Shown in pieces: positions 24,449 through 32,869 of a stretch of 33,089 nt of DNA. Position numbers and translations under genes: made by a program. The notes beneath the pieces were generated by a model. The model saw only the letters and a program-made list of their open reading frames with translations. It did no database searches and was not told the DNA's origin. Numbering within the stretch: position 1 is the first letter of the stretch; each line of letters starts with the position of its first letter. Source of the DNA: Mycobacteriaceae bacterium. GTDB lineage: Bacteria > Pseudomonadota > Gammaproteobacteria > Burkholderiales > Burkholderiaceae_D. The stretch covers positions 1-33,089 of the forward strand of contig CAJCHO010000128.1 of NCBI GenBank assembly GCA_903970145.1. The letters run 5' to 3'.

Positions 24449-25255
24449 CTCGATCCTTTCCGGCTTGCGTTGACATCACTCGGCGCTTCGCGAACTCACA
24501 CATGCGATTGTGCATGCCGCGAAACGAGAGTTCATACATCGCGTGACATCTGTCCGTATGTACCCTGGCGGATATTAATAGGGATTGGCAAATGAAACAG
24601 GGACGGACGACGGAGTAGGCGAGGCGAGGGCCGGGTGCACAGGCGGTGCCCCTGCTGACTCGGCGGGCGGCTTAGCTGGAGTGGCTTGCTCCTGTCGGCA
24701 TCTCTGGTGCCTCGAAGGCCCCTCTTTGTCGAATGCCTCCTCTCAAAATCCCCCAATCGGCTGTGCAGTTCCTCGCCCGAGCGCTCATCCAGATGGGTCG
24801 TATACATTTGCAAATTGGTACGGTATAACCCGACCTATCAATTGCGGGGCATACCTGCCCGTCGCCGGGCTTGGATGAATGATTTCCGGAATCAAGGGTT
24901 GGGCGCTAGACGCAAGATGTGCACTGTCTGGCCCATCGTCACCCCGTGGTCTGGAGCATCATCCACATTCCGGTTTGCGGTTTTTCGATGTGGGAGCGAG
25001 TAGGGAGAGAATAAAATTCGCACGACGCTAGCGGACCGAACCTTCGAGCTATGGGCCGCAATTCAACTGGTCACGTCGCTCTGGGGATATCAAGAAAACG
25101 CCGCGAATGTGAGAAGAATCGGGTCGAAGATCGAAGCGTAGTTGATTGATTTGGCGAGGGGCAGATCGCTCTGGTCGCCAATTACAGGGTCAGAAAAATC
25201 GAGATTTCTGAGCGGCGCTTTCTTCCAGATCGGCAAGCGGTCTCCGGAGGGCGCA
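24449..25255. other. Gene-poor stretch with possible coding remnants
   Basis: About 800 bp without a convincing intact gene. ATG 24592 runs only 8 codons. The frame starting near 24686 stops at 25001-25003, and directly after that stop, in the same frame, 25004-25141 reads as 45 plausible residues (including FELWAAIQLVTSLWGYQE) without a start codon. That segment looks like the decayed end of a gene. It also must hold the promoter of the leftward exported gene ending at 24448. No mobile-element end was recognised. Confidence 0.35.
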
Positions 25256-25293
25256 ATGAACTATCCCCTGGGATAGTTGCGTGGCGTTGCGGG

Positions 25294-26352
25294 GTGCTTC
25301 TATTTGCTGCCGGTTTGGTAGCGTGGTCGCAATGTGCCCATGGCAGCGTGCAAACCGACTTCACCCCAGAGGAAAGCGCCCAATTCAAGGAGGCCCGCCA
25401 ACCCTCAGCGGTGAGCTATCCGAAGATCAGGCTAGTCGATCATCGATCCATGTTCTGGTTCGACGACCACCGGGTCATCATGTCGGTGCGCGATTTACCC
25501 AATGGCTGGCAGGCTCAACGGGACGAAGCATCCAAGGTCATTCTGATTGATACCGCGTCTGGGGCTCTTGAGGAGACACAGTATCGCGGGTCCGTGGAGT
25601 GCTTTGCCGATGGCACGATCGTCCTTGAGAGCCGGCTCGCAGGTGTCAGCAGTCTGGCGAGCGGGAAATTTGGCGACCCCCTTGCTTCTCTGAAGATGCC
25701 GGGAAATTTCCTCCCGTCTATTGGAATTCCCGGAACATCCTGCGTGCCGTTCACGTACCAGGACGGATTTCTCGTCGTTCGTCTTCGCCCCGGCGACGGC
25801 TACGTAAAGAGATCGACCGACGACCTGAAGCAGCAGTATCCGAGACGAGTGTTGCTCGTCGAAGACGCAAAGTCGCGGCAGCTGGCGCAGGTCGATATAA
25901 AGAACTCCCTGGCGCCGATCGATATTTCCTTCACATACCTTACCTATCTAGAGAGCTACTTCATGCCGGGCGCCACTGGTCACGGATTTGGTGACGGCGG
26001 GATCTTGTTTGCGTCGGACGGCACCTATACCCGTGTTCCGAATGACCCCTTCATGAGTGAGCTGGAACACCACATGCAAGGTAACGCTGTGTGGTGGCTT
26101 GGGCAGAGCCGCGCGCAGTTGTGGTTCTTCCGGGCGTATGCCGCCTATTGGAGGAAGACGGGCCTCTACCTCATCGCACATGGGCAGCGCGTACGGATCG
26201 ACGATCAGGATCTTCGCGAGGCAGCGGGATTCGCGTCCGACGGCTGCCGTTTCTTCTACGAACGCCTGGTACCGCAAAAGCAACTTCGTGAACCACCGCG
26301 AACCCCGGAGTTCGCGATTCAAAATGTCTGCACGATAGGGAGTGCGCTATGA
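25294..26352 (+). CDS. Exported hypothetical protein, start probably shifted
   Basis: 352 residues from GTG 25294, function not recognised. The visible N-terminus (MLLFAAGLVAWSQCAHGS) is a truncated-looking signal peptide. A good Shine-Dalgarno (GGAGG) and ATG 25256 lie upstream but in another frame; joining the two frames near 25270 would give MNYPLG followed by IVAWRCGVLLFAAGLVAW, a normal signal peptide. A one-base error or frameshift is therefore likely. The mature part may form a beta-rich repeat fold (DHRSMFWFDDHRVIMSV, KVILIDTASGALEETQYRG), like WD/NHL-type protein beginnings, but no family is certain. It ends in ATGA overlap with a 46-residue ORF. Confidence 0.7.
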   Translation: MLLFAAGLVAWSQCAHGSVQTDFTPEESAQFKEARQPSAVSYPKIRLVDHRSMFWFDDHRVIMSVRDLPNGWQAQRDEASKVILIDTASGALEETQYRGSVECFADGTIVLESRLAGVSSLASGKFGDPLASLKMPGNFLPSIGIPGTSCVPFTYQDGFLVVRLRPGDGYVKRSTDDLKQQYPRRVLLVEDAKSRQLAQVDIKNSLAPIDISFTYLTYLESYFMPGATGHGFGDGGILFASDGTYTRVPNDPFMSELEHHMQGNAVWWLGQSRAQLWFFRAYAAYWRKTGLYLIAHGQRVRIDDQDLREAAGFASDGCRFFYERLVPQKQLREPPRTPEFAIQNVCTIGSAL

Positions 26353-26489
26353 ACCCGAATCAAAGCCCCTCTGGTACGAAGCCGCCGGCGATCACCTCCG
26401 CCCAGGCGTCGTGGATGACGACTGCGGCTACGGCTGTTCAGACCTCCTATAGCTTGAACAACGGGGGCGGCTTGGTGGTCAGCCTATAA
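26349..26489 (+). CDS. 46-residue ORF coupled to the preceding gene
   Basis: ATG 26349 overlaps the stop of the 352-residue gene (ATGA) and has a GGGAG Shine-Dalgarno 6 nt away, so translation is plausible. The peptide is rich in Ser, Thr, Ala, Asn and Gly (MNPNQSPSGTKPP, then QTSYSLNNGGGLVVSL) and has no hydrophobic segment. It could be a true small protein or the surviving 5' end of a larger gene disrupted by later insertions. Not recognised. Confidence 0.5.
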   Translation: MNPNQSPSGTKPPAITSAQASWMTTAATAVQTSYSLNNGGGLVVSL

Positions 26490-26497
26490 TGCGGGTG

Positions 26498-27001
26498 CTA
26501 TTTGGATCCGTCAATGCAGATGGATTTACGCCTCGAAACGTACCAGCCAGCAGTTCCTTTGACCAAGGTAACTTCCCCCTTACAATTTCCGATACTCCAC
26601 CTCGTAAGTCCGACGTGCCATAGCGGCATCGCGAGAAATTCGACTCTAAGGTGCGAGTTACGGCACAAATCAGCATCCAGCTGAGTTGAATCTACGCCTT
26701 CGCATAGACCTTTGGCATCATTGACATCGCTGATAATGACGAAGTGCGCCTCCGGCGCGGACATTCTTATAATATTCAAATCAGATTCAGTAATCGGCAA
26801 TCCCAGGAAGGTAAGCAAGACAGTCTGGTCACGTGGAACTCCATTCGAAAGTACGTCCGCCACAGTAGCATCGCAGGCTTTGAGCATATCGAGAGGATCA
26901 AATGAATCCGAGAACTCTCGTGCAGCGATCGCTCCAATAGTTCCGATAGCGAGGACTCCAAACAAAATGTGGTATGAGACTCTCATCATCCTCCAAATCA
27001 T
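26498..27001 (-). CDS. Membrane-anchored hypothetical protein
   Basis: 167 residues from ATG 27001. Alternative starts at 26989 and 26986 follow a GGAGG that is rather close to them; ATG 27001 has GGGGGTGG just upstream. A hydrophobic signal or anchor (VSYHILFGVLAIGTIGAIAA) precedes a soluble domain with TVLLTFLGLPITESDLNIIRM and four scattered cysteines (KACDAT, GLCEGV, DLCRNS, GNCKGE), plus SICIDGSK at the C-terminus, so a disulphide-bonded periplasmic domain is likely. Base composition is more A/T-rich than the core genes, which suggests acquisition. The family is not recognised. It reads leftward, convergent with the 46-residue ORF. Confidence 0.65.
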   Translation of the reverse strand: MIWRMMRVSYHILFGVLAIGTIGAIAAREFSDSFDPLDMLKACDATVADVLSNGVPRDQTVLLTFLGLPITESDLNIIRMSAPEAHFVIISDVNDAKGLCEGVDSTQLDADLCRNSHLRVEFLAMPLWHVGLTRWSIGNCKGEVTLVKGTAGWYVSRRKSICIDGSK

Positions 27002-27064
27002 TGGCCACCCCCGATCAGGTTGTACTGATTCATAGGAAATCCCTGTCCGATTAACCGGTCCCAC

Positions 27065-27072
27065 CTCTGTAG
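27065..27072. repeat. Left copy of 8-bp target-site duplication
   Basis: CTCTGTAG immediately left of the outer inverted repeat; the identical 8-mer stands immediately right of the IS66 right end (30375-30382). Eight bp is the usual IS66-family target duplication. Confidence 0.6.
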
Positions 27073-27277
27073 GGAAACGGTTGCAGTTCGTCGCCGTGTT
27101 GTGAACTCGCTTGCGGCGCGCGCACGTGTCGTTGACGCAGGTGAGTCATCGTTTCAAACTGCCCCGGCACCAATTGATTGATTCAAGGACTCGCCGACCA
27201 GTGATTACTGCTGTTGGCTGCATGAATCACGTGACAACTGCCTTGACTTGTGGCGTCAATTCCGACTTTCCGCTTTA

Positions 27278-27808
27278 TCACGACTCATTCTGCCCCCCAT
27301 TCGCGACGCGAGACTTCACTAAGTGCCGAAGCTCGCGACGCAGGATGGCAACAGCCTCGGGTGGAATTTGGTTGAGCGGCATACTCAAATACGAAGACCG
27401 ATCAAATACTAGAATAAAAGAATCCGAGTATTCAATAATCTCTAGAAACCGATCCCAAGGTCGTATTGTCGTGCCACCCCAATTTGTGATTGTGATTTCG
27501 TCCTCATTTAATTCAACGGAATGCTCAGGGACTTGCTGGACCGAGAGTTTCGCGGCTTGCATCCGGGCCCAACATCCTAAGAGGGTCGATAGGAGCATAA
27601 CTAAAGTTATGATAAGTAGTGTTCCCCAAATCCTCGGATCGCCAATAGCTACTATCCCAGATTCACTCACGGCAAATGCTGCCCCGACACCTATTGGATT
27701 GACCGTGGCGAGGAGGATCGGGATCTTTGAGGTCTTCCAAATCATTCGCGCCGCGGCGCGCGATGCGCTGCGTGTATTTCTCTGAACTGAGAACTTGATA
27801 TTTTTCAC
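27278..27808 (-). CDS. YcxB-like membrane protein, apparent passenger of the IS66 unit
   Basis: 176 residues from GTG 27808; a longer frame reaches ATG 27910 but its first 34 residues are an Arg-rich stretch unlike the family. Two hydrophobic segments (IPILLATVNPIGVGAAFAV and WGTLLIITLVMLLSTLLGCW) are followed by a cytoplasmic-type YcxB-like domain: HSVELNEDEITITNWGGTTIRPWDRFLEIIEYSDSFILVF and MPLNQIPPEAVAILRREL. YcxB-like proteins are small membrane proteins of unknown role, often found in accessory regions and sometimes beside toxin loci. It lies between the outer left repeat and the inner IS66 end and is read in the same direction as the transposase genes. Family assignment is moderate. 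Confidence 0.65.
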   Translation of the reverse strand: MKNIKFSVQRNTRSASRAAARMIWKTSKIPILLATVNPIGVGAAFAVSESGIVAIGDPRIWGTLLIITLVMLLSTLLGCWARMQAAKLSVQQVPEHSVELNEDEITITNWGGTTIRPWDRFLEIIEYSDSFILVFDRSSYLSMPLNQIPPEAVAILRRELRHLVKSRVANGGQNES

Positions 27809-27979
27809 AATCAGACGCCACAGCGATCTATATGAGCGATGGACAGTGGATGGCGAGCAGCGCTCCTCCCGTCGGGATCTAACCACCCGGCTAGCCTCTT
27901 TGGCCAGCAAAACATCTGTGGGAGAAATGGAATCACGTATTTCTAGGAAGCTGCTAATACCCTTTCCCGGCGTAAGCCG

Positions 27980-29564
27980 TCAGCTCGCGACGGTCTTGTG
28001 TCTGGTGTCAGCATAGTATAGATCCGACCGCAGTGGATTGGCTGCGAACAGTTCCTTCCAGCGACGCGGTGTGAGTTCGTCAACGCGGGACGCCGGGTGC
28101 TGGCCGATGCGCTGCAGAACATCGACGAGGTAGTCGTAGGGATCGATGTCGTGCAATCGGCAGGTCGCGAGAAGGCTCTGCATGATGCCGACGTGGTGAG
28201 CACCCAACTCGGTCCAGCAGAACAGCCAGTTGCGTCGGCCCATGGGGATCACCCGCAGCGCGCGCTCAATGTGGTTGGTGTCGATCGGCACGTCCGGATC
28301 GCTTAGGTAGATTTCCAGTCCCTTGCGACGTTCGCGAACGTAGGCCAGTGCCTTGGTCAAGGGGCTGCTCGGCAGGAGGCCCTGTGCCTCGAAGAGCTTG
28401 TTCACCCAGGCAAAGAATTGCTCAACTTTCGGTTTGGCATGGGTCATGCCGGTGCTGGCACTTCGCCTCACCCGAAAGTTCCTTCTCACGGATCGCTTCC
28501 TCGATTTTATAAAGCGCTCCCATCATCTCGAGCGCCCCGGCGGCACGGTCGGGCTCGACATCCTGGGCTTCGAAGAAGTACCGTCGCGCATGGGCCCAGC
28601 ACTGGGCGTGCGTCAGGCCGATTCGCCTGGCGTAGCGTGCGTAAACTTCGTAGCCATCGGTGAGCAGCACCGCGCCCTTGGGTAAATCGATTCCCAGCGA
28701 GCGCTTCATGTCCGCGCCGCTGCGTCCGGGCTGGTACGCAAAGCAGATCTCGTCGCGCTCGCCGTAGATCGGCCAGAAGTAGGCCGCTTTCATCTTGCCC
28801 GTGCCGGTGGGCCCCGCCTTGATTGGCGTTTCGTCCATCGTGACGACGCGGCTGGCCCGAATCGAATCGAGCTGGGCGTTATAGATCGGCTCGAGCAGCG
28901 CCACCGCCTGTTGCATCAGGTGCGTGAGCCACGAGCGCGATACCTTGAAGCCCGCATCCTGCAGGCGTCGGTGCGTGCCGGAGAGCAAACTGACATCGGC
29001 GCGACTGCCCTCAAGCACCCCGACCGGAGCCGGCGGACACGATACAAGCGCCGTATCGAGACGCTTGACGACGGGTCGCACGTACTTCAGGACCACATAG
29101 GCGCCCGGCCGCTGCGCCAGTCGATAGCTGACCTTCTCGCCAATGATCTGGTAGTCCTGTGGATCCAGTCCGGCGATCTCGGGATTGGCCACCGCAATCA
29201 CCTCAACGGGCACCTTTGCCTCGTCGAAGAAGGGGGCGGTCCCGTCACCTCCGTCCTGGGGGCGCTTCGCCTTGGCTTCACGCTCGTGGGCAGCCACCAG
29301 GCGCTTCCTGCCCGGCATAGAACCCTCAGGGAGGGCGCTGAAGTCTTGCCCAAGCGAGCCTTGCGTGGCTTGGGGAAGTGGCAGGCGGCGCTCACTCTTC
29401 TGGCCAAAGATCTGGCGCTGGAACCACGCCAGCTGGCGCAGCAACTGGACGATCTCTTCGTCCTTGTCGCTCAGCATCTTGGACCACTGCGCGGGCGTCA
29501 AAGCGGCCGCCTCAGAAGCGGAAACAGGATGCTGATTCGAGGCTGTTTCCATAGGAGAAATCAT
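27980..29564 (-). pseudogene. tnpC: IS66 transposase TnpC, frameshifted and internally deleted
   Basis: The DDE transposase of the IS66 element. Frame 1 runs from ATG 29564 to a stop near 28422 and frame 2 carries the C-terminus to 27980; the switch is near 28450, where one extra base after SGEAKCQHR would restore THAKPKVEQFFAWV. The three catalytic regions are present: TMDETPIKAG, LTDGYEVYARY and NHIERALRVIPMGRRNW. The segment SRADVSLLSGTHRRLQDAGF joins two blocks that in normal TnpC are separated by about 20 residues (around the usual DKFxYHLPLYRQ), an in-frame deletion near 28980. The C-terminal IS66 domain (HDIDPYDYLVDVLQRI) is intact. Two independent lesions argue for a decayed copy, though the frameshift alone could be a sequencing error. 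Confidence 0.88.
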
Positions 29565-29944
29565 ACCGTGCCATGCCGGGTTGATCGAGAAGTTTCTGCA
29601 CTTTGATGAGGACGTCTGTAGCGCTTGCGCACACGCCGGGGTTCTATGCCCTCGAGCAATAGCTTCAGCCCGGTCCAGTCCATCTCGCGCGTCGTCACCG
29701 CATCCCAGTTGCTGATCAGACGACCCTGCTCGAGACGTTTCGCCCAGACGCAGAATCCCGTGCGATCCCAGTACAGAATCTTGATCTGCGTGGCGCGGCG
29801 GTTGATGAATGCGAACAGCGCCCCGCTCAGCGGATCCTCACCCATGGTGTGACGCGTCAGCGCATACAGACCGTCGAAGGACAGGCGCATGTTCACCGGC
29901 TCGCCGTACACGAACACCCGCACCTGGCCTTCGGGGAAGAACAT
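29561..29944 (-). CDS. tnpB: IS66 accessory protein TnpB (Orf2-like)
   Basis: 127 residues, full length for IS66 Orf2. The family signature is clear: VYGEPVNMRLSFDGLYALTRHTMGEDPLSGALFAFINRR followed by KILYWDRTGFCVWAKRLEQG. It overlaps the end of tnpA at 29944 and the start of tnpC at 29561-29564, so the three genes are translationally coupled. TnpB is needed for efficient transposition of several IS66 members but its biochemical role is not settled. It appears intact. Confidence 0.93.
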   Translation of the reverse strand: MFFPEGQVRVFVYGEPVNMRLSFDGLYALTRHTMGEDPLSGALFAFINRRATQIKILYWDRTGFCVWAKRLEQGRLISNWDAVTTREMDWTGLKLLLEGIEPRRVRKRYRRPHQSAETSRSTRHGTV

Positions 29945-30291
29945 CAGGTCCTCGTGATGCGCACCATCATGCCGCGACCGAGATCGATGCGAATCTCGAT
30001 GCCGTCCGGGATTTCTGTTGCGCTGTCGGAACCCCGCGTCTGATGCGCCGGCGCCGCGACGACCACAGGCCCCGCGTCGATGAAGCGCGTCGCGGGCGCT
30101 CTGGGCTTCGGTCGGTGATCAATTACCTGCCACTTCAGTCGAGCGCGCCGCTGGTAAAACGTCGACACCGGAATGCCCTGCTCGCGGCAGAAGGCCACCA
30201 CCGTCAGGCCGCTCGCCTCAAATCGCCTCTGCTCGTCAATTTGCTGAGGGTCGCCCAGTCGCCCCGTCCCCGTATTCTTCCGCGTATCCAT
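29944..30291 (-). CDS. tnpA: IS66 accessory protein TnpA
   Basis: 115 residues from ATG 30291 (GGGGAGG upstream); an in-frame ATG at 30333 would add 14 residues but lacks a better signal. The N-terminal helix-turn-helix of the IS66 TnpA type is visible (RRFEASGLTVVAFCREQGIPVSTFYQRRARLK), probably binding the element ends. The C-terminal half ends with IRIDLGRGMMVRITRT, like other TnpA proteins. It lies about 80 bp inside the right inverted repeat, so the element promoter should be there. It appears intact. Confidence 0.9.
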   Translation of the reverse strand: MDTRKNTGTGRLGDPQQIDEQRRFEASGLTVVAFCREQGIPVSTFYQRRARLKWQVIDHRPKPRAPATRFIDAGPVVVAAPAHQTRGSDSATEIPDGIEIRIDLGRGMMVRITRT

Positions 30292-30374
30292 CCAGACCTC
30301 CCCGCCATTGAACGAAGAGAGACTTTGGCGCAAGCTGGGTCATAATGAAATGACGCCGCTCAGAAACCGCTTAC

Positions 30375-30382
30375 CTCTGTAG
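30375..30382. repeat. Right copy of 8-bp target-site duplication
   Basis: CTCTGTAG directly after the GTAAGC terminus of the IS66 unit; same 8-mer as 27065-27072. Chance extension makes the shared string 13 bp (ACCTCTGTAGGGA). Confidence 0.6.
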
Positions 30383-30595
30383 GGAGATATTGAGTCCCGA
30401 TTCAGGGTGTTCGTTAGTTACCCGGCGTCGCACTTAACGGGGAGGTTGTGTGTCGGGCTCAAGAGGAATTTCACGATGCCAAGGACAACGGTGGACCCGA
30501 CAGAACACGAGAGCAGCTGAAAGACGACGCTCGAGACATCTACCAAAGCAGAGGACGCCCGATACCAGGGTGGCTTCGGTGACTTAGAGGGTGAT

Positions 30596-31063
30596 ATGCA
30601 AGAGTCAAATAAAATTCCAAGCGAGCTGACGGATATCTTCGGTATACGATGCTCAGGCCAGCGTGCGGGGGAGCGCAAGAGTCTGACAATCGGATTTGGC
30701 GAGAAGATCCCCCATCCAACCCTTCGCCGGCCGGAAGCTGTACGCTCTGAATGGGAGCTGCGAACCTACCGCGCAGCTTGGAGACTATGTCGGGACGGAA
30801 TTCTTATCGTCGGAAGTAGAGATCTTGTCGACTCTGACTTGGAGCTAGATGAGAAACTCAAGGCCCTCGATGCGCAGTGCATAAGGTCTATTGAAGTGAT
30901 GGAGAAGTTCGATGTGCGCGTTACACTCGACCGTGGCTTTACTGTCGATTTTTTTTGGGTCGCATCCGATGACGAAGAAATTCTCACAGTCAGTAACGTT
31001 GTTACTAGGCTATACGTAACCTATGCCGGTACAGCGGGCTGGGTCGTGGGGGAGTACACGTGA
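30596..31063 (+). CDS. Putative immunity-type protein
   Basis: 155 residues with a GAGGGTG Shine-Dalgarno before ATG 30596. No signal peptide or membrane segment. The core WELRTYRAAWRLCRDGILIVGSRDLVDSD resembles a widespread family of small proteins with an 'LH..C.WR....g.ivvGS.D' pattern that is common near Rhs and contact-dependent toxin loci; the C-terminal VTLDRGFTVDFFWVASDDEEILTV fits too. That family is often assumed to be immunity proteins. Here it stands immediately upstream of a truncated Rhs/SpvB-like toxin tail, whose open frame starts right after its stop codon. The 210 bp between the IS66 unit and this gene show no gene I can support. Function is inferred from family shape and context only. 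Confidence 0.65.
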   Translation: MQESNKIPSELTDIFGIRCSGQRAGERKSLTIGFGEKIPHPTLRRPEAVRSEWELRTYRAAWRLCRDGILIVGSRDLVDSDLELDEKLKALDAQCIRSIEVMEKFDVRVTLDRGFTVDFFWVASDDEEILTVSNVVTRLYVTYAGTAGWVVGEYT

Positions 31064-32864
31064 GGGAGGGACAGGAAGTATCAGGGCTTTATAGCCTCCA
31101 CGGCAACCTTTCATACCGGAGCATCGCCGTCTCCTACGAGTAACCAGGTCTCAAGTGTCACTAACATCTATTGCGACCAGAACATGGGTAGCTCGGCCGC
31201 CTCTACTGCGCTGAGTAGCGGTGTGTCCTGTCCGACCACCTATACCGTCGTCAACCAATACCTGTTGCAGTCTTACACACAGACCTGGGATCTAAACGGA
31301 ACCGCTTTCCCCACTGTCACCAAGACTCTTACTCCGAACGCGGACGGCGATCCGCTGACGATCATCACGACCACGACCAATGGATCGGCGACTGCGACGC
31401 TCACTGACAGTTATGTGTATCAAGCCGACCAAACCTCTTGCTCGAGCTACAATACGTGTACTTGGCTGCTCGGCCTAGCGACGCAGCACACCATCAGCTC
31501 CTCGGTTCCATCGACAATCTTGGGGACGTCAGCCGGTTCTGGTCCGAATGCGACCGCGACCGCAGGAAGCCTACCGCTAGCGGGCAATATGCTCACCTCC
31601 GGTCTAGCGTTTGGCGGCGTGCTCATCAATGCATCTGCGGTGCAGCAAACGGCCACGCTCACCAATGATGGTGTAAACGCGATTACGGTAACCTTGCCCA
31701 CTGCGGCGTCGGTTACAGGGGCCGGATTTTCGTTTTCATCTACGAATTGCCCCGCTTCACTCGCGCCCTCCGCCGAATGCGAGACGGTTGTGAGTTTCGT
31801 GCCGACGGTCACAGGTAGTGCTTCCGGCACGCTTACGGTCACAACTAATGCAGGTACTTTCAACAGTACCTTGACCGGTACCGGTACTCAGGGCACAGCT
31901 AGCGTCTCGCCCACTCCGCTCGCGATTCCTGCTACGCAAGTAGGCCAGACTTCTGCGGCGCAATCCGTAACCGTGACGAACAACGGAACAGGGCTTCTCA
32001 CGGTCTCAGCTGCGGCGGTGTCGGGGACGGGCTTTGCGCTTGCCTCAAACAACTGCGCAACAGTCGCCGTAAACGGAGCGTGTCAGGTCACAGTTACGTA
32101 TAGTCCGACGACCACAGGCGCCGTCAGTGAGACATTTGCGTACGGTGATAACTCGAATAACGCTCTCAACATCAATCGACTGACGCAGTACACAGTCGCC
32201 GGTGCTGGCATACCTGGTCTCGCACGATTTGTGACCCTTCAGTACAACGCGGTTGGAACGCTGCTCGGGAAGGGTCGTGGCACGGTTGTCAGATGGTTCA
32301 CTCGCGTTCAAGCTTGGGGCTGGATACAATCAGACTCCAGTGGTGTTTACCCCGGAAGGCACTCAAGTTACCGCGGGATTCGTGCAGCAAATGATTACAG
32401 ATCTCAGTGCCGTAGACGCTCAATCTAGCGCGGCTCTTATGGGCGGGATTGCCGATGTCGCGGGAAAGATCTGGGCTCTGCCCTATACCGTTGTGGGATT
32501 GGGCATCGGGCTGGCCAGTCTCCCGTTCGGCTCGACGATGAAGTTTGATTACAACGCCATAGTGTTCAACAACTTTCCGGTAGGGTTCGGGGGTGCCATG
32601 ACGATTGGAAATGTCATTCTAAATACAGAGTCGACGCTGAATGAACAGATACCCACTTACGCGTCAGCGGCTGCGGGACCACCGTATCTAGATTGGGTAA
32701 ACCTCGGGTCTCATGAGAGCGCGCACACTTACCAATATCAGGTGCTGGGGCCATTTTTCGTCCCTGCGTATCTCTTGGCGGGCGGGGCCTTTACGACAAG
32801 GAGTCCGTTTGAAACGGCGGCCGACAATTACGCTAAGACTGGTTCGGGCTGGTGGCCGTGGTGA
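31064..32864 (+). pseudogene. 5'-truncated, frameshifted Rhs/SpvB-like toxin tail with HExxH domain
   Basis: The frame opens directly after the preceding stop and has no credible start (first ATG 31184), so the 5' part of a larger gene is missing. The first section (LLQSYTQTWDLNGTAFPTVTKT, then TWLLGLATQ) resembles the SpvB/Rhs-type YD-repeat region. Two choice-of-anchor-D-like beta domains follow (TLTNDGVNAITVTLP..., VTVTNNGTGLLTVSA...). Near 32255-32300 the coding switches frame; the second frame gives LSDGSLAFKLGAGYNQTPV, a hydrophobic stretch (LPYTVVGLGIGLASLPFG) and a C-terminal domain with GSHESAHTYQYQVLGPFF, whose HESAH (32712-32726) is an HExxH metallopeptidase-like motif, ending TAADNYAKTGSGWWPW. 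This tail matches a recurrent Rhs C-terminal module as I remember it. It may be a displaced toxin tip or a decayed gene. Confidence 0.6.
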
Positions 32865-32869
32865 ATGCA

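Larger units (their letters stand above)
27073..30374 (-). mobile_element. IS66-family unit with passenger gene and outer inverted repeats
   Basis: The right end (30374, read leftward) begins GTAAGCGGTTTC; the left end (27073, read rightward) begins GGAAACGGTTGC, matching at 9 of the first 12 and 17 of the first 28 positions. A further similar block ending in GCTTGCG occurs about 40 bp inside both ends. Both ends are flanked by CTCTGTAG. The unit is 3302 bp: a 2.4-kb IS66 core (tnpA, tnpB, broken tnpC) plus about 0.9 kb holding a YcxB-like gene. IS66 members with passenger genes are known. This reading explains the 8-bp repeat, which the core alone does not. Confidence 0.55.
27972..30374 (-). 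mobile_element. IS66-family insertion sequence core
   Basis: 2403 bp, a usual IS66 length. It begins GTAAGCCGTCAG at 27972, overlapping the 3' end of tnpC, and ends ..ACCGCTTAC at 30374, giving the GTAAGC termini typical of the family. It carries tnpA, tnpB and tnpC in order, reading leftward, with ATGA-type overlaps. No target duplication flanks 27972 (TTCCCGGC versus CTCTGTAG), so the left end at 27972 may be vestigial. tnpC is damaged, so the copy is probably inactive by itself. Confidence 0.8.

Noticed and set aside
24686..25003. 105-residue rightward frame in the gene-poor stretch
   Set aside because: Biased Ser/Arg/Pro composition, no ribosome site and no recognisable pattern; kept only as a possible remnant context.
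27111..27785. Rightward 224-residue open frame opposite the YcxB-like gene
   Set aside because: Its residues look like an antisense shadow (many Arg/Ser, no recognisable domain), while the leftward frame shows hydrophobic segments and a family-like domain.
27964..27971. Target duplication at the inner IS66 left end
   Set aside because: TTCCCGGC does not match CTCTGTAG at the right end, so the inner end does not mark the last insertion.
30418..30678. 86-residue leftward frame with a hydrophobic stretch before the immunity-type gene
   Set aside because: It overlaps the start of the better-supported rightward gene and has no good start signal; the hydrophobic stretch alone is not enough.
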